Source of the DNA: Apus apus
Taxonomy: Eukaryota; Chordata; Aves; Apodiformes; Apodidae
Length of the DNA: 64,000 bases
Direction of reading: 5' to 3'
NCBI RefSeq assembly: GCF_020740795.1
Contig: NC_067290.1
Location: 19,849,001 to 19,913,000, forward strand
Shown: positions 29,241 through 61,100 of the stretch, one piece after another
Numbering within the stretch: the stretch's first letter is position 1
How the letters are laid out: every line of letters starts with the position of its first letter
The notes under the pieces: model-generated
Databases searched by the model: none
What the model was told of the DNA's origin: nothing
The model's input: the letters and a program-made list of their open reading frames with translations, nothing else
Translations under genes and position numbers: made by a program

Positions 29241-30271
29241 TCTGTGCTGTTTAGAAACCTTCACTCTTTGTAAGGTAAGGGTGATAATGTGAGATGGTAT
29301 GTTTCGATATGAAAGTGTAAAAGAAAAATACTCATCAAAGAGCTGTTGTGTCCCCATGTCAAAATAAATACTACTGAAAAATTGCCAATGTTGTGTATGA
29401 AGAGAGTCCCTCACAGCACCCTGGACGTGTGCTGGTAAACTGACCTTCAGAATAATGCTGAAAAGTAAAGATGAGCACATTCAACAGCAAATGACAATGC
29501 AGCTTATGTTCTGGTACTGACCTGTAGATGCTGTATAAATAGTTTAAAATTCAAGATTTCGAAAGTCAAATTGAATAAATAGCTGGGACAACTTGTGGGG
29601 ACCAAATAGTTCACATGGGTTCCTTTCCAAGGGCCTCAGGTACTGCACTGCTCCAGCTGCACAGCAGGAAGCTCCTGCTTTTGCCACGACCAACACAGTG
29701 TCAGCCAGAAGAGATCCACCAGTCCTGTACCCTCCTCCATGGTCCTTCTCTGAGAAACAGCACAAGCACAAAATCTGAAGTATTCCACATAGTTAGAAAC
29801 AGGGATTCTCAGCAAAAACACTTCTAACTATATTATGTAAAATACTCTGCAGCAGGTAACTGGTATCTTACCATCATAGATATATTGCATAAATTATATA
29901 TTTCTAATTTTAGTTTCCCCCGACCTTCTTTCACTGCAAGCTGACAGCAGTACACATCTTCTGAAATTAGAGAAAGGGAGAAAGTTCAGTCTCCAGTCTG
30001 TCCAGGTGGATCAGATTGATTCCTTGGTGTCCCATGCCACCTCCTCTCCTCTGCTGTCATTCTGAAGATTCAACCTTCGGTTCTCTGTGCCTGAAACGAC
30101 AGTAACATGGATGCACAGCAAACCCAAACGGAGTGAGCCTGCTTGGTTGGTTGGTCTTCATGTGTGGGTGTGGGTTCTTGTTTTTTTTTTTAAGTTTAAG
30201 TAAGCATCAGAAGCAGAACTGAGCAGATGCATGTAAGAGACAGACAACTGCCTGTTCATCTCCAGAGCAGG

Positions 30272-48534
<18,263 letters not shown>

Positions 48535-49199
48535 CGCTGTTTACCCGGAGAGGAGCCTGGGAAGCCGGCGGGGCGGGGGGAGGAGGCGGGAGGAGGAGCC
48601 GCGGCCTCTAGTGCCGCGTCCCGCGGCTGCCGCTGCCATCGTGCGGGGAGCTGCGGGGAGCCGCGGCTGCCGGGGGGGCACGGAGCTCCCGGCTCGTCTG
48701 GAGATCCGGGGAGCGGCGGGGGCAGCCCGGGGGGCAGCCCGGGGGCAGCGGGCCCGGGCGGTGCGTCCCCCGGGCCCTCCTCAGGGCCCGCGCCCGTGGG
48801 AGCGCGGCCAGGCCGCCCCGCAAGCCCGCCCAGCGCCGGGCAGGCTGCCCGAGGGTCCCTCCGGAGCGGGGGGTTGGTACCAAACAGCTTCTAATCCCGC
48901 GCACACAACGGTTGAGGCTCCGGAGCCGCTGGACGAGCCGGCGGGTGTCACCGGAACAGGGTCAGTGGCTGCGAACTTGGCTGATCCTGCCCCAAAACCC
49001 TCCGTGCGGTGCGGCTGCCTTTGCACTGCCCGGCTCCGGCTCATTTATTATCACCGTCCCGCTGGGAAAACAAGCCTCTGGTACCATGCTCGTGGGATTT
49101 AGCCCTTTCTACTAAAGTGCTTAATCTGTTGCTGTTGGCCCTCTGGGGTGGCGAGGAGCCCGTGTCCTGCACGTGCTCCCGGCGTGTCCCAGCTCCCCG

Positions 49200-52100
49200 G
49201 TAATTCAGCCCCGGTTTTTACCTCCCAAATGAGGCCTTTTTCTCAACACACAGTTCTGTGCTTCCTGCTGCTCTAACATCTCCTGTTTCCATCCAGCAAT
49301 AATACTCCTCAGTCAGTCACAGGCTAAACCAATGATTAACCAGCCAGCAAAACGTCACATTGTTTTTCTCAGAATTAAAGTGTTTTAGAGAAACACATCT
49401 TAAATAGCAGTCTAATTTCTTTACCATCATGAGTGGGAAATTTCAAAATACTCACTAGCTCTACTGAACTGTCTTTAGAGCAACAATCAGTATCATATTT
49501 GGCAAAGGAGGAACGGGTCACAAACTTGTCTGTGGTTATACATTAAGCATTATAGGAATACAAAAATCACTTAAATGATCAAGCTATGATTCCATAACTT
49601 TTTCTGCATCATATACATAATTCCAGGGTATTGTATCTGTTACATATATCATAAGAGAAAAATGTGTTTGCTGTCAGGCTGGGTTGCAGTTTGGCATATT
49701 AAAAAAAATATGAGATACTTCTTCTCCAAACCCTGGGGTTTGATTAAAAACCATAATGCTAAACATTTTTGGCTTCTTTTGATATGCTAATCTATTTTGA
49801 TTTCTGTTGGGTTAATTTACTTAATTGCTGAGGGTGCACTTGAATCACACATTTCAGCTCATTTCTGCAGTCTTGGGGGATAGAACTTATTTTTTAATGG
49901 CTACTGAGATTCTCAAATAATTCACATGACTGAAAGCTGGGATTTCTTTTAGGAAACACTAACTGCAATAATAATCATTATAAAATGATGAGTACTGGCA
50001 ACTCTGCAACCAAAACCCAAGACTTCCCTCGTTCTTATTTTGGATGATATTGCATCCCTTTATGGCCTTAGCAGTGCTTAGAGCTATATTCATCTGCACC
50101 ATGTGTAATCCCAGCTAGTGTCTTACATCTAAATCCAAAGCCCCAAATTGGGCATTAACTCTAATTTAGTCTCAGACTATAAATTACAGACATTACCATC
50201 CACCAGCCTTTCCTACAGGGGCACAGTGAAGGCACTGAGAAGATTTTTCTTGAGATATGACTTCTGCTGGGTTGCTGTCAGGATGTTTATTCAATATGCT
50301 AAAGTATGATTCAGCTTTAGGGTTGTAACCTGAACACTTAGTGCATAAATATTTACATTTACTCTCACATTTATTATTACAGGAAGTTGGAGCACTTCAA
50401 TACAATGAAGGGCTTTTTGCTTTTCAGCAGCTGTTTAGCAAAGAGACAGCCAGATGTGATGAATTGTCATTTTCTTTTAGAAGTACTGTTGGTAAGAACA
50501 TGGATTTAGAAACAAAATTTCAAGACCGTGCCACTAGGCCTTGTGGGGGGTTCCATGCCCAAATTCATATTGTCTCTTTTGTACCTGGTTGATGGTTGGG
50601 CTAATTGCAAAGCTGCTGCTGGGTAACCTCGTGGCAGTTTGGAGTCAGAGGATGTCAATCACCTTTCTAGAAGAAAAACCACAGAAACAGACAGCAAAGT
50701 AAAGGCTACTGACAGGTAGCAATGGTTAGAATTTCATTTGGTGCTGCTGAGGGTCGTACTTGGGGTGAAGAAAAGTTGGCTGTAAGAGGACAAAAGAAGA
50801 GGAGCTAACAGCAGCTACTCTGACAACATCTTTGCCACTTAAAATGCCAAAGCTCATTGACGTCCCTCGGCTCCCTCTTGTCATGGCACTACTTGAGGGA
50901 AAATAAGCTTTCAGAAGGTAAAAGCAGCCAATGCACTTCATCTTCTCCACCTACATACTCAAAACAAGTGGAAAATTAAATTAATGTATTGCTGGGATAC
51001 GAGGCACTAGATGGTGCTGCAACACACACTTTGGCAGATCCTGTTTCTTTGTGAGGATTAATGTCAGCTGTGCTGCACTCTTGGCTCTGGCATTTCTATT
51101 TTTAGGGGGTTCACAGCAAACAATAGAAAAGTTTAATCTCTGACCTAATCTCCTTAAATTAGGTTTTTCTGTGTTTAAGCAACATGCTGCTTTGACTACT
51201 TCTGTGTAAAAAGTAGTCTGTATAGTATAATTAAAATAGAAAAAGATATGCCATTGATTTATACTCTGCCAATAAACTACTGCCTTGTACACCCAAGCCT
51301 GCTAGTGATAGGCAGGACAAAGTACTAACTCTTAAGTGTTTCAAAAGAAAAAGGGCATCTCAACCTTTAGGAGGTTTGTTAAATACTGACTGTAAGAAAG
51401 CAGTTCTGAGACAAAATCTATACTTCAGACATGAAAAAAGCCAATGACAATAAATATGTGAAGCTGCTTTCATACCAACAGCCAGGGAGTCCCAACACTC
51501 AAGACACTCTCCATCTCCACATGCCCAAGGAAAGTCCTGGCTTTTCAAGTTTCCAGTTGACCTTCCCGCTCCCTGTGTCACCAATTCATTGCATGATTTA
51601 GGAAGACATGCCCGTTCCCACCAGCTGAGGCACAGAGCAGAAGTGCAGAAGGGAGTGCAGAAGTTTGGGGCAGAGCTCCCAGTCGAAGGCCCTGGTACAC
51701 ACACCCAGCAAAGACAGGAGAATTCTTTCTTGTAAAACCAGCACAGATCCTAAATCATCAGCTCCACGTACACCAGGTGATCCCATTTGCCATCCAAAAC
51801 CTCCTACATCATTAGAGTTGTCCATTTCAATATTAAATGAAGCCAAAGAGAACACAGTAAAACTCCAAATCAAAACAAAACAAAACAAAAAATCAGTGAT
51901 GGACAGGAGAACTGTTCTAGACATAAGTGTGGCTGGACAACACCTGGGAAGTCAGAGAGCAGCAGCTGACTGGTTTATCGCAACCAGCGGCTGCTTGCTT
52001 CAGCTGGCATTCCAGTAAGAACAGGGCATATTTATGGCTCTTTTTTAATATTTGCTGCCTAGGTCAGGCTAGCGTGACAAATGAACAGCTCTGAATATGC

Positions 52101-55100
52101 AAAAGGCTTTCAGACAAAGAGCCTATTAGCCAAACATGCCTATTACTATGCGTAAAAGCACATTCCCTTGCCAGTGAACTCTCGCCAAGTAACAAACTGT
52201 TTGGCACGTGTGCAAAACCCATATTCAACACAAGTGACAGACAGCATGGGATGGAAAGCAAATGTGACTATAAACAGAAATTTGGTTCAATAAAGAGAAT
52301 AGAAAGTGTGAAAAAACTCCATTTTACGTAACACTAGCTGGGAGGGTACACCAAGTCAGAGACCTCACATCCTTTATGTAGCCCTTGCTATTGACTCCGC
52401 GTAAATCCAGAGCTCCCAGACAGCCTGGAGATGAGTGTACCCTTCTGAGAAAAGGGGGAAAGACCTGTCCCTGTGTGACTGCTGCTCTTACAAATAGAGC
52501 TGTAAATCAGTGTCCTTCATGGGCAGCTTTACAGTTGCTGATGTAAATTAGAGATGGGCCCTAAAGCCAGATCCTGAGCAGCTCCAAACTCTCCCTTCCG
52601 TGGCTGCGGGGAACTGCCCTGTAGAGAGACTGTCAGAAGCACCAGTGGGAAGAAGAGCAGTGGCATGGAGCTGAGCTCCTGTTACACCAAGAAAGACATT
52701 CTGTTGGGGCCTCCTTAGCCTGCTGTGGGAACCAGTGTGGTTTGCAGGGCTCCTGGGCCACTAGAAGATGCGTCCACAGCTTTCACATGGATGTTGGCAC
52801 AGACTTGGTGTATCCACAGGTGGTGTAAACTGCAGTAAGTTTTATCAGAGATAAGGGTCTGATCTTCCCTTTAATTTTTTCTATAACAATAATTTTTGTG
52901 TTCTTTGTGTTAATTAGTTGGTAAGATTTTTAGCCAGCATCGACAAGAGTAACTCCATTGATCCTCCCAGCTGTAACATTCTTCCTTTCTGGAGTGTTTC
53001 AGCTGTGCAGACTGATGGCAATACCAGTCGTGCTCTCACAACACTACCCAGTGAGAACGTATGACTATGTCCTCCAGCTCCCTTTGGGAGAGTGGGAGCA
53101 GCCTCAGAGAGATGTTCTCTTTCCCCTGCTGCCCACAGTTACAATCCATCCAGCTGCCAGTTTCATCTCTGTTGAAAGGGAAAAAAAGGATCCTGCTGCC
53201 AACTGGATGGATCAGGAAACCTCTGTCCGATCCAAAAGTACTTACAGAGCAAGATTTTGTCCCTACTTGTGCAACCATCTCATTAAGAGGATTCCTCTAC
53301 CTGTGGGAATCTCCCAGTGAAGCATTGACCTGACTAGCAGCTTTGAAGGACTGCAGAGAAAGTGAGGGGGAACGGGAGGGAAATTCACCTTCTGAAAAAG
53401 GGAAATTCTCACTCTGCACAAGATGTTTCAGGTATTTGATTACCTGTAGTTTCAGAGGGCTAGCTGGATATTCAGCTGGCATCGAATTAGGATTTGATAA
53501 ACCACTAAATAAAACTATTATTTTAAAAACCTTATACCTATAAACTCTAGGATTTGTTTAAATATCAGATAAAGCAAAGAGATTAAGGAAACACACCCTA
53601 ATAATATACTCAGTGACAAAAATGCAGCAATCATATTTTGAGCTGTTACCTAATCGCAGGGAATAGAGCACTGGAGAAAAAGATAATATTTCACACCAAA
53701 TTTTCACCTTGTTTAAGGGCAGATGTACACCAATTCCAAAAGGAAACAGGTGTTTTCAAACCATCACAGCTCATTTATAGGGATAATTAACTGTAAGTAT
53801 TAAGGTTATTAACGTTATTAGTTGAATATCACTATCCACCAAGCATGAAAAATTAATCACATTATAAGTTCTACTACTGAAGTCCCACTTAGGATTAATT
53901 TCCTTCAATGACTGAGTATTTAAGGAGATTTTTAGCCATATATCATATTGTTCGCTATTCACAAACCAGCTCATTTTCTAAATTGTTCCAAATCACTGTA
54001 AGCTCTGCATTTCGAAACACTAACACCACCTCAATATTTGTCATTGATTTAATGAGTCACAAGTTTTAAGACCCTGAAGAAGCCAAAAAACTCTTCCATA
54101 AAGAACTGACCTTCATTTAATGACCTATCATTATCAATGGCAAAAAAAGAATAGCAACAATGAAAACTGAGATACAGATTAATAAACTCCAGTCCAGATT
54201 TCCAGGCAAATACTCATTTTTTCCCCTTTTTTCAATAATTTTTCATGTAAACTGAATATTGTAGGCTCTTGCAGGGTTTAAATATATACTGTCTAAATAT
54301 GTATCATACAGCTAGGCATGTTGTTGTTTTTTTCAGAGTGTTTTTTAAATAATGTATTTTGTACATGTAATTTTTTGGCATTTAGTGAAACAAACTAGAA
54401 TGGAGGCCAATTCATTTTTTCTTTGCCTAGATTTCTTAAAATCCAATTAATCAATTAATCTTTTATTACAAGAAAATCGTAGTGGGATAGAAATTTGTGC
54501 GTATTCTCTCTTTTTTAAATTTGCTGTTGTTTTGTTAAAGTATCTTACCACCCACTCCAGATCAAATCTGGAGGCACGAAAGGTGTGAGACTGCTAAACT
54601 GCTGCTGAATTCCTTTCCAAAGTCAGGTAAAATGTCATTCCATTGTTCTGTTGAAAATCATCCCCCTAGCACCTGCAACACAAGGAAATGAAAAGAAGTA
54701 TTAAGCTAAATGGCCTTTTGGAAAGCTGGAGTGAAAGCCATACAAATGATGTATTGTGGGAGGTCAGCTACATGCTGTGTTTTCTGTGGGTTCTGCACGT
54801 TTTGTTCTTCCCCCAGATAAGCAGGGATTGAAATCAAAAGAGACTGACTTGATCATTAGGGTCTGACACTCAAATGGAAGGAGACTGGCCGTTTTATAAA
54901 TGCAAAATGGAATGCCCTTTTAATGCTCTATTTATTAGGAGTTGAAGAAGGATAGAGAAATAAGCCTTGTTTCCCCTGAGTGCATGGGTTGCATCTGATT
55001 GTGTTCAGCCCAGCCCAGCCACAGCAGCCAGAGGAACAGGGATCGATACACGATGGAGATGCCTTCCCCATCACACTTCAGAGATGTTTACTGTTCCCAA

Positions 55101-58100
55101 GAAGAAGGTGCTTTCCACATCAGTCAACTACAGACACACCAGGATGTTACCCGTGGCAGCCAGGAGCACAGGTTTAGAGAGCTGATGGTAATTGACAGGT
55201 TTCCTTGTCAGAAGGTCTCTGAGTGCAGTGCAGCAGATGTACTTCATGTCAAGGGCTGCATGCTTTGTGCTGAGACCCGCTGGAGTACCTGGCTTTAGCA
55301 TAAAGAGTTCAGTGGTTCCATAGTGCATCCACTCTTTCCAGCCATTTTTGGGAGCAGTTTTGCAACATCTCCCAATAGAGCTTCTAATAAAGCAGTGGAT
55401 TCAGGGATGTTTTTAAGGAGGAGCCTCCTTCATTTTCAACCCGGCTGTAGTTGGTTAGAGACCTTCTTCCAGCTGCCTTGGAATGGGTCAGAAAGGGACA
55501 AATTGTGTGTGAAACAGCCTTGCTGATCTTAAGGCATTCAGGGGCTAATTTCCAAGGGAAATTCCAGCTGGCAACTGCTGCAAGAGTCTAGGTCCCTAAG
55601 TCTATCAGAATGTAAAAGTGGGTTGGAAACAAGATTAAAATTCTAGTCCAATATTATTTAAATGTAGCCAAAATAAGGCAGTTCTGCAGTCCCCAGTCAG
55701 TGAAATGTATGCACTCTTCTTCCCTTGGCACTGGCTTGGAAGCTGAGCAATCACTGCATGCAAATAAACCCACACTGCACCAGGAACAATAGTCTGTAAA
55801 AGTCACATTCCAACAAGAAAACTGCTACATTAACCAGCCCTGCTGTTCCTTGTCCCTGACACACACACTCTGCACCATGTGTACAGCAAGCACTGCAGAG
55901 CTCACAGCCACTTCTGACCAAATTAGATGATGATGATTATGACTTTTTTAATTATGAAAGAACTCAAGGATGCCATTCAATGGAGACATTAATTGAAATT
56001 ATGACAAGTGCTGTGATGAAGTTGGGCTCTCTGAACCTGCCTGACAAGTTTTCCTTCCCAGCTGTGGCTTTGTCCCATGTAACACATCTAGCACTCACCT
56101 GCAGGAGGGATTCTTGTCACGTTTGCAGGTGGCATCAGATCAGGAGGGCAAGTGAAGAGACACAGACACGTTTGTAATATTTCTGTTCTTGTGGTTGGAC
56201 TCATTGAAACCATAAGCTGCAGGCTGGCAAAGAAGTCTGGGGAACTGCACAAGCAGAGAAATGAGAATTTCACAAACAAGGTCCTGAATGTGCAGAGACA
56301 AACACCGAGATATCACCAGAATTGTAAAGTAATTTCCTGCCTGAGAAATACAGAAGAAAGCCAGCAGAGGATTAGTGGGAGAAAAAAGAAAGTACACTCA
56401 AGAACGCTTGCAGTGTCAAAGGATCTGACATTTTGTCATTTGACTGGCCACATTCCTGAGTTTCCACAATAAAAAGGATGGAGCCTAAAGGCTGTACTTA
56501 GGACGACCATAAATTGTTTGAAACAGAATCGAAGGCAAAGATTCTATTCCATTGACAAAATTATTAAATTATTAATAACTGCATGCATGTAAGTTCAGGA
56601 CTGAATGATAGCAATTATATTTAATTACCTTCTGTGCAATGCTTTGTGGGCACAAAATGCCATGTAATTCTAAAGAATTCTTAGAATTAATCCTATTAAT
56701 CCTATTTTTAGGATTTATTAATTCTAAACTAGTTTTTGCTGCCTTAGCCCACTGCTAACCATGAATATGTCCATAGGCAAAGCCAGGAGGGGCTCCAAAG
56801 TTTTAGGATGATTGGTAATTATTTTGTATGGAAAAGTTTGTGGTTTTTTTCCCTGATATCAAGTTCCATTCGAAACTGGCAGTAATAAGCAAATCAATAT
56901 TTATTACATTTTTAAAATAACCATATTATTTGTATTGCTGTTGATTCTAGCAGGGCTGAATAAAGAAAGGATACACATAAATATACCAAAAAAAAGAAGG
57001 GCTGGATATTAATGTCGTCTTTCATCATCCTAGGCAGTAATATGGCTGGAAAGTATTGATTACCTTAAAAGCCCGTAATAACTAAAGAACTATTGACTTA
57101 ATATTTTCTCTAATCCTCTGTGAAATTTTACAGTAAGTCCTGATGTATTTTCTGTGACGGGTTTTAGGGCTGAACTATATCATGTACTTATCTGAAGTGT
57201 CAGCTCCAAGGCTTGTACTGCAGTTGATGAGAACTATGTTAAAGGTGGGCAATAACTCCCACAATTTAAGCATGGTTTCAGGGACTTTGGAAATAGATAC
57301 ACCTTCTACTGTATATTATTCTGTACCTTTTGTCTTTTAAATTATCTTAATAATTGGAGGATAATCGAATGTACATTTATTCAGTGGAAACATTGGTCCT
57401 GCTCATAATTACTCACCTGTAGCTATTCTGAAAATTCCCTCATCTTTGTACAAATATCTCAACAGTCATTTTTATTGCTTCTTACCTTCCCATCACTAGC
57501 ACACTCAGTCTGGTTTTCAGAACTCCAGTGAGGGATATTTATCAAAGTTAAATAAGGGAATAGTGAAAGAAAATTTACCCAAACATCTGAGCTCTTCAGA
57601 TCCCATTGAAGTGAGTGGATGATTATCTTTGCTTCTCTATATTTAGTAGCACAGTGATGTTGACAGGGTCCAGCTGAAGGCCTGGACACCGTCATGCTGG
57701 GTCTTACATAGAATTGTAGCAAACAGGGTTTTCTCCCCCTAGTTCATGCTGGTTTTGGTGCAGCAGGAGGGGCAGAGCCTGAGGAGCAGCCCCCAGCAGA
57801 GGGTCAGACCGTGCTGCCCCAGCCTCTGCCCAGAGGGAAATGCCAAGTGGCAAAGAGTCATTTTGGTGCATCCTTCATTTTTGGTGATTCTTTCAGCGCT
57901 GGGCCTGGTTCCTCAGAGAGCAATGCCTGTGAACACTGTGCACCCCTTTAACCAGGAGGGTTCCCAGCCACCTCTTGGCTGCTGTGGCCACGCCGGAGGC
58001 ACCTCTGTGCTGGGGCTGCACTGGCTTGACTCTTAAGACCACATTCCTAACCCCTGCAAAAGTGTCCAGCCCTTCTACCACTGTAATCCTTGCCTAGGTC

Positions 58101-61100
58101 CAAACTGCTGATGCAGAGAAAAGCTTTGCACACCCTCAGCAATCCCCCTGAGCTGACTTCTGTACATTTCAAGTGTATGTACAGCAATACCTTCAAGACA
58201 TCTCTGCCTAACACCAGAATTACCAGAATGTCTCTCTGCTATTTCAGAAAAAGATAAAAGACTTTTCAATTAAGAACTAGGTGGAAAAAAAAACCCAGCA
58301 TAGGAGAAGTGAAATTATGGAGCTCTAAACTCACCCCCTCACATCACTTGACCACCCTAATGGGGCCTCTCTGGGTTAACTCCCATTTTTCAAGACCTCT
58401 TTATATAATCAAGGTGACAGGTAATGGGATCCAGCAAAGAGGAATGAACTTTTTTCCCTTGCCTCCAATAAAACCAAAGTCTTCTCTTGATCCCATGAGC
58501 TAGATCTAGTCCGTAGTGACTGTTCTTGGCACTATAACCACTTTTTTATGGAACTGTCTTTATTATGGGAGCAGTGGCATTAGAACAAATGGGCCAGCAT
58601 GAGCAGGTTATTTATCTGCTTTTTTTTCCAGGGCCAGGGCCCAGCTCCTCAAAGCCATGTAAGCACCTGAGTCCTACTTACCCCCTGCATTCCCATTTCA
58701 TCAGCCCTCGGGTGTGCTTGGACACCATCCTGGCAGAAGGGGACACACTGCAGAGCTCACACCCTCGCTCACGCTGCGGTCACTTGGCCCTTGCTGGTCA
58801 GAGACAAACACCTAATTATTTTAATGACTGGAAATGAACTGTGAATTTCTTAAGGGCCACTGAAGCAAAATGTTTTCAGTCCATCTACCCCCATTACTAA
58901 CAGACTGTTAGAGACTGCTTATACCTTTAGCACGCTGAAGTACATCTGCTATATTTCTCCAGTTAATATTAGGCCAAGTGTTAAAATATCAAACCTTGAC
59001 TTACATCCTTCTGAGGAAATAAATGAAAAGGACAAAAAAGAAAACTCTTGGAACATGTTGCACCAGACTCGTGCTCAGCTGGACTGCTTGCTCCCAGCAT
59101 TGTGTGCCCAGCAGAGACTCATTGAGGAATGAGTTGGGGACTGGCCCGGGTCACCCTGCTCCTCCAGCAGCTCCCAAGCAGCACCAGGATTCCTGGGAAG
59201 CTGTGGAATGCTCTGCTGGAAAGGGCCTGGGTGTTTGTCTGGGGGTGCCACATGTCACCTCCAGACCCACAGGTGTCTCTCTACCCCAGTTTGGTTATTC
59301 CTGCTCTAACTGTGCTGTTCATTGCTGACTTGCTCTTTCTTTGCATATCCAGGGAAATGCAACTACAGAATATCATCAGGAGGATGAGACTCTGTAGCCA
59401 GCATTTGCCAAACAGTTTAGTGAGTGTGAGCACCTCCATTAGAGACAGAAGTTGAAGCAGCTTTAACAGACAATTTTCAGGCAGTTCTGAGCATCCGTGC
59501 AGAAAGAAATCACCTAAAATCATGATTCACTTTTTTTAAAATGCTGCCGCAGCCCGAGTCTCTTAAAAATAAATATGTCTTCACTAATTCAGGGAAGTTT
59601 TCCTTCAGCCACAAATGCTGGCACGGGAGGTTGGTACACACAGCCACGTACGAGCATTTAGCCCTGTGCTTTGGTTTCTGCAGAGCCCCCCAGCAGAGCA
59701 GCCCCTGAGGAGACCTTGTGTGCAGGGTCCCCGAGAGCAGAGCTGGGGCCACCAGCTCCATGGGGGGCACTTGCTCCTGGGGGAAGAAGCATCATGCAAA
59801 TCAGGCTGCCAGTGCAGCAGAGATGAAACATAGCTTTTAATGGCTCTGTAAACACATTTGAGCAAAAACACCAGAGCATAAACTCATTATTTATCACTAA
59901 ATAAACTCCCTTTTTTTTTCCCCCCAAGTGGTCTGCTGGTGTTCAGCTGCAACACTGCCTCTGGAACTGTCTTCCCAACTCAGGCAGTGCTGTAGTGCCT
60001 TAATTTACGAACACGCACACACACATTTTTGCTGTTGGACATAAAATGGGCCACAAGGGTTTCCATGGTGTGCTCAGACTAATGCTCCTGGCCATGGGTG
60101 ATGCCAGCCACAGAAGTCCTCCGTTTCAAAGACCAGGGTCCACACACCACAGCCCACCTCTAGGTCACTAATTAGCAAAGTGTTCAAGGCATCAAGTAAT
60201 TTCTTTCTTTTCAGCTCCAGGCATCCTGGGAGGAGATCATGTTCCTCAAAACCAGCAGTTATCAGAATGCATTTAGCACATTTCATCACCAAGGCTCTAC
60301 TGGTTAAGGCCACAGATGCTCAAATTTCAGACTCAAGAGTGATCGATTTGAGAAGCTGCACAGCAGTCTTTCTCCTCGCTGATCAGATGCCTGCTCAAAC
60401 TCTTCTGGAAAGAATATTTAAAATGAAAAATCAGGAAGAATGACCTTTCTTCAAAGCTAATAATTGTTTTACAGGTGACCTACCAGCACTTGGTACTCTC
60501 CCCAGAGAGATGACCACACAGGACCATGTCCCCCCACAACCACACAGAGCCTTCCACAAGCACACAGAGCCCTCCACAATATCAGCAGCAGAAAATTTCA
60601 CACGTGCTGACCACCTTGTAAAAAACTGCCAAGATGCTGCCAGTTTTGATAAGGAAGCATGGCTGAGAAACCCTCTGTTCACATGCACTGCCCTTCCCTT
60701 TGCCTGCCAACGGCGGCAGCATCTGTAGGACCCTGGGATCAGAACTGTACCCCTACACTCATGCTCTCTGAATTTTTCAATAGTGAATTATTTAACACCT
60801 TAGTTCTGTTATTGAAATAGTAATGTTTAGCTCATGTCACTTTAGGAGGTCCTATTACTGAGATTTAACTTGGTGCTGTGCATGCTCAGGGGTGTTCCCA
60901 GGGCAGCCACGAGCCTGTCCCCCACTCCTGTTCCCGTGTCCCAGCTCCCCTAACTTGTCTCTTTGATAGAAATAATCACAGCTTATTGTCACCACTACAT
61001 CCTCTGCACCCTCTGGGCTGCCAAACATCCCACGGATCCCCACGGGGTCCTTGCTTCAGCAGCCAAAACATCCCAGGCCTTGGTGCAGGAAAGCAATAAT

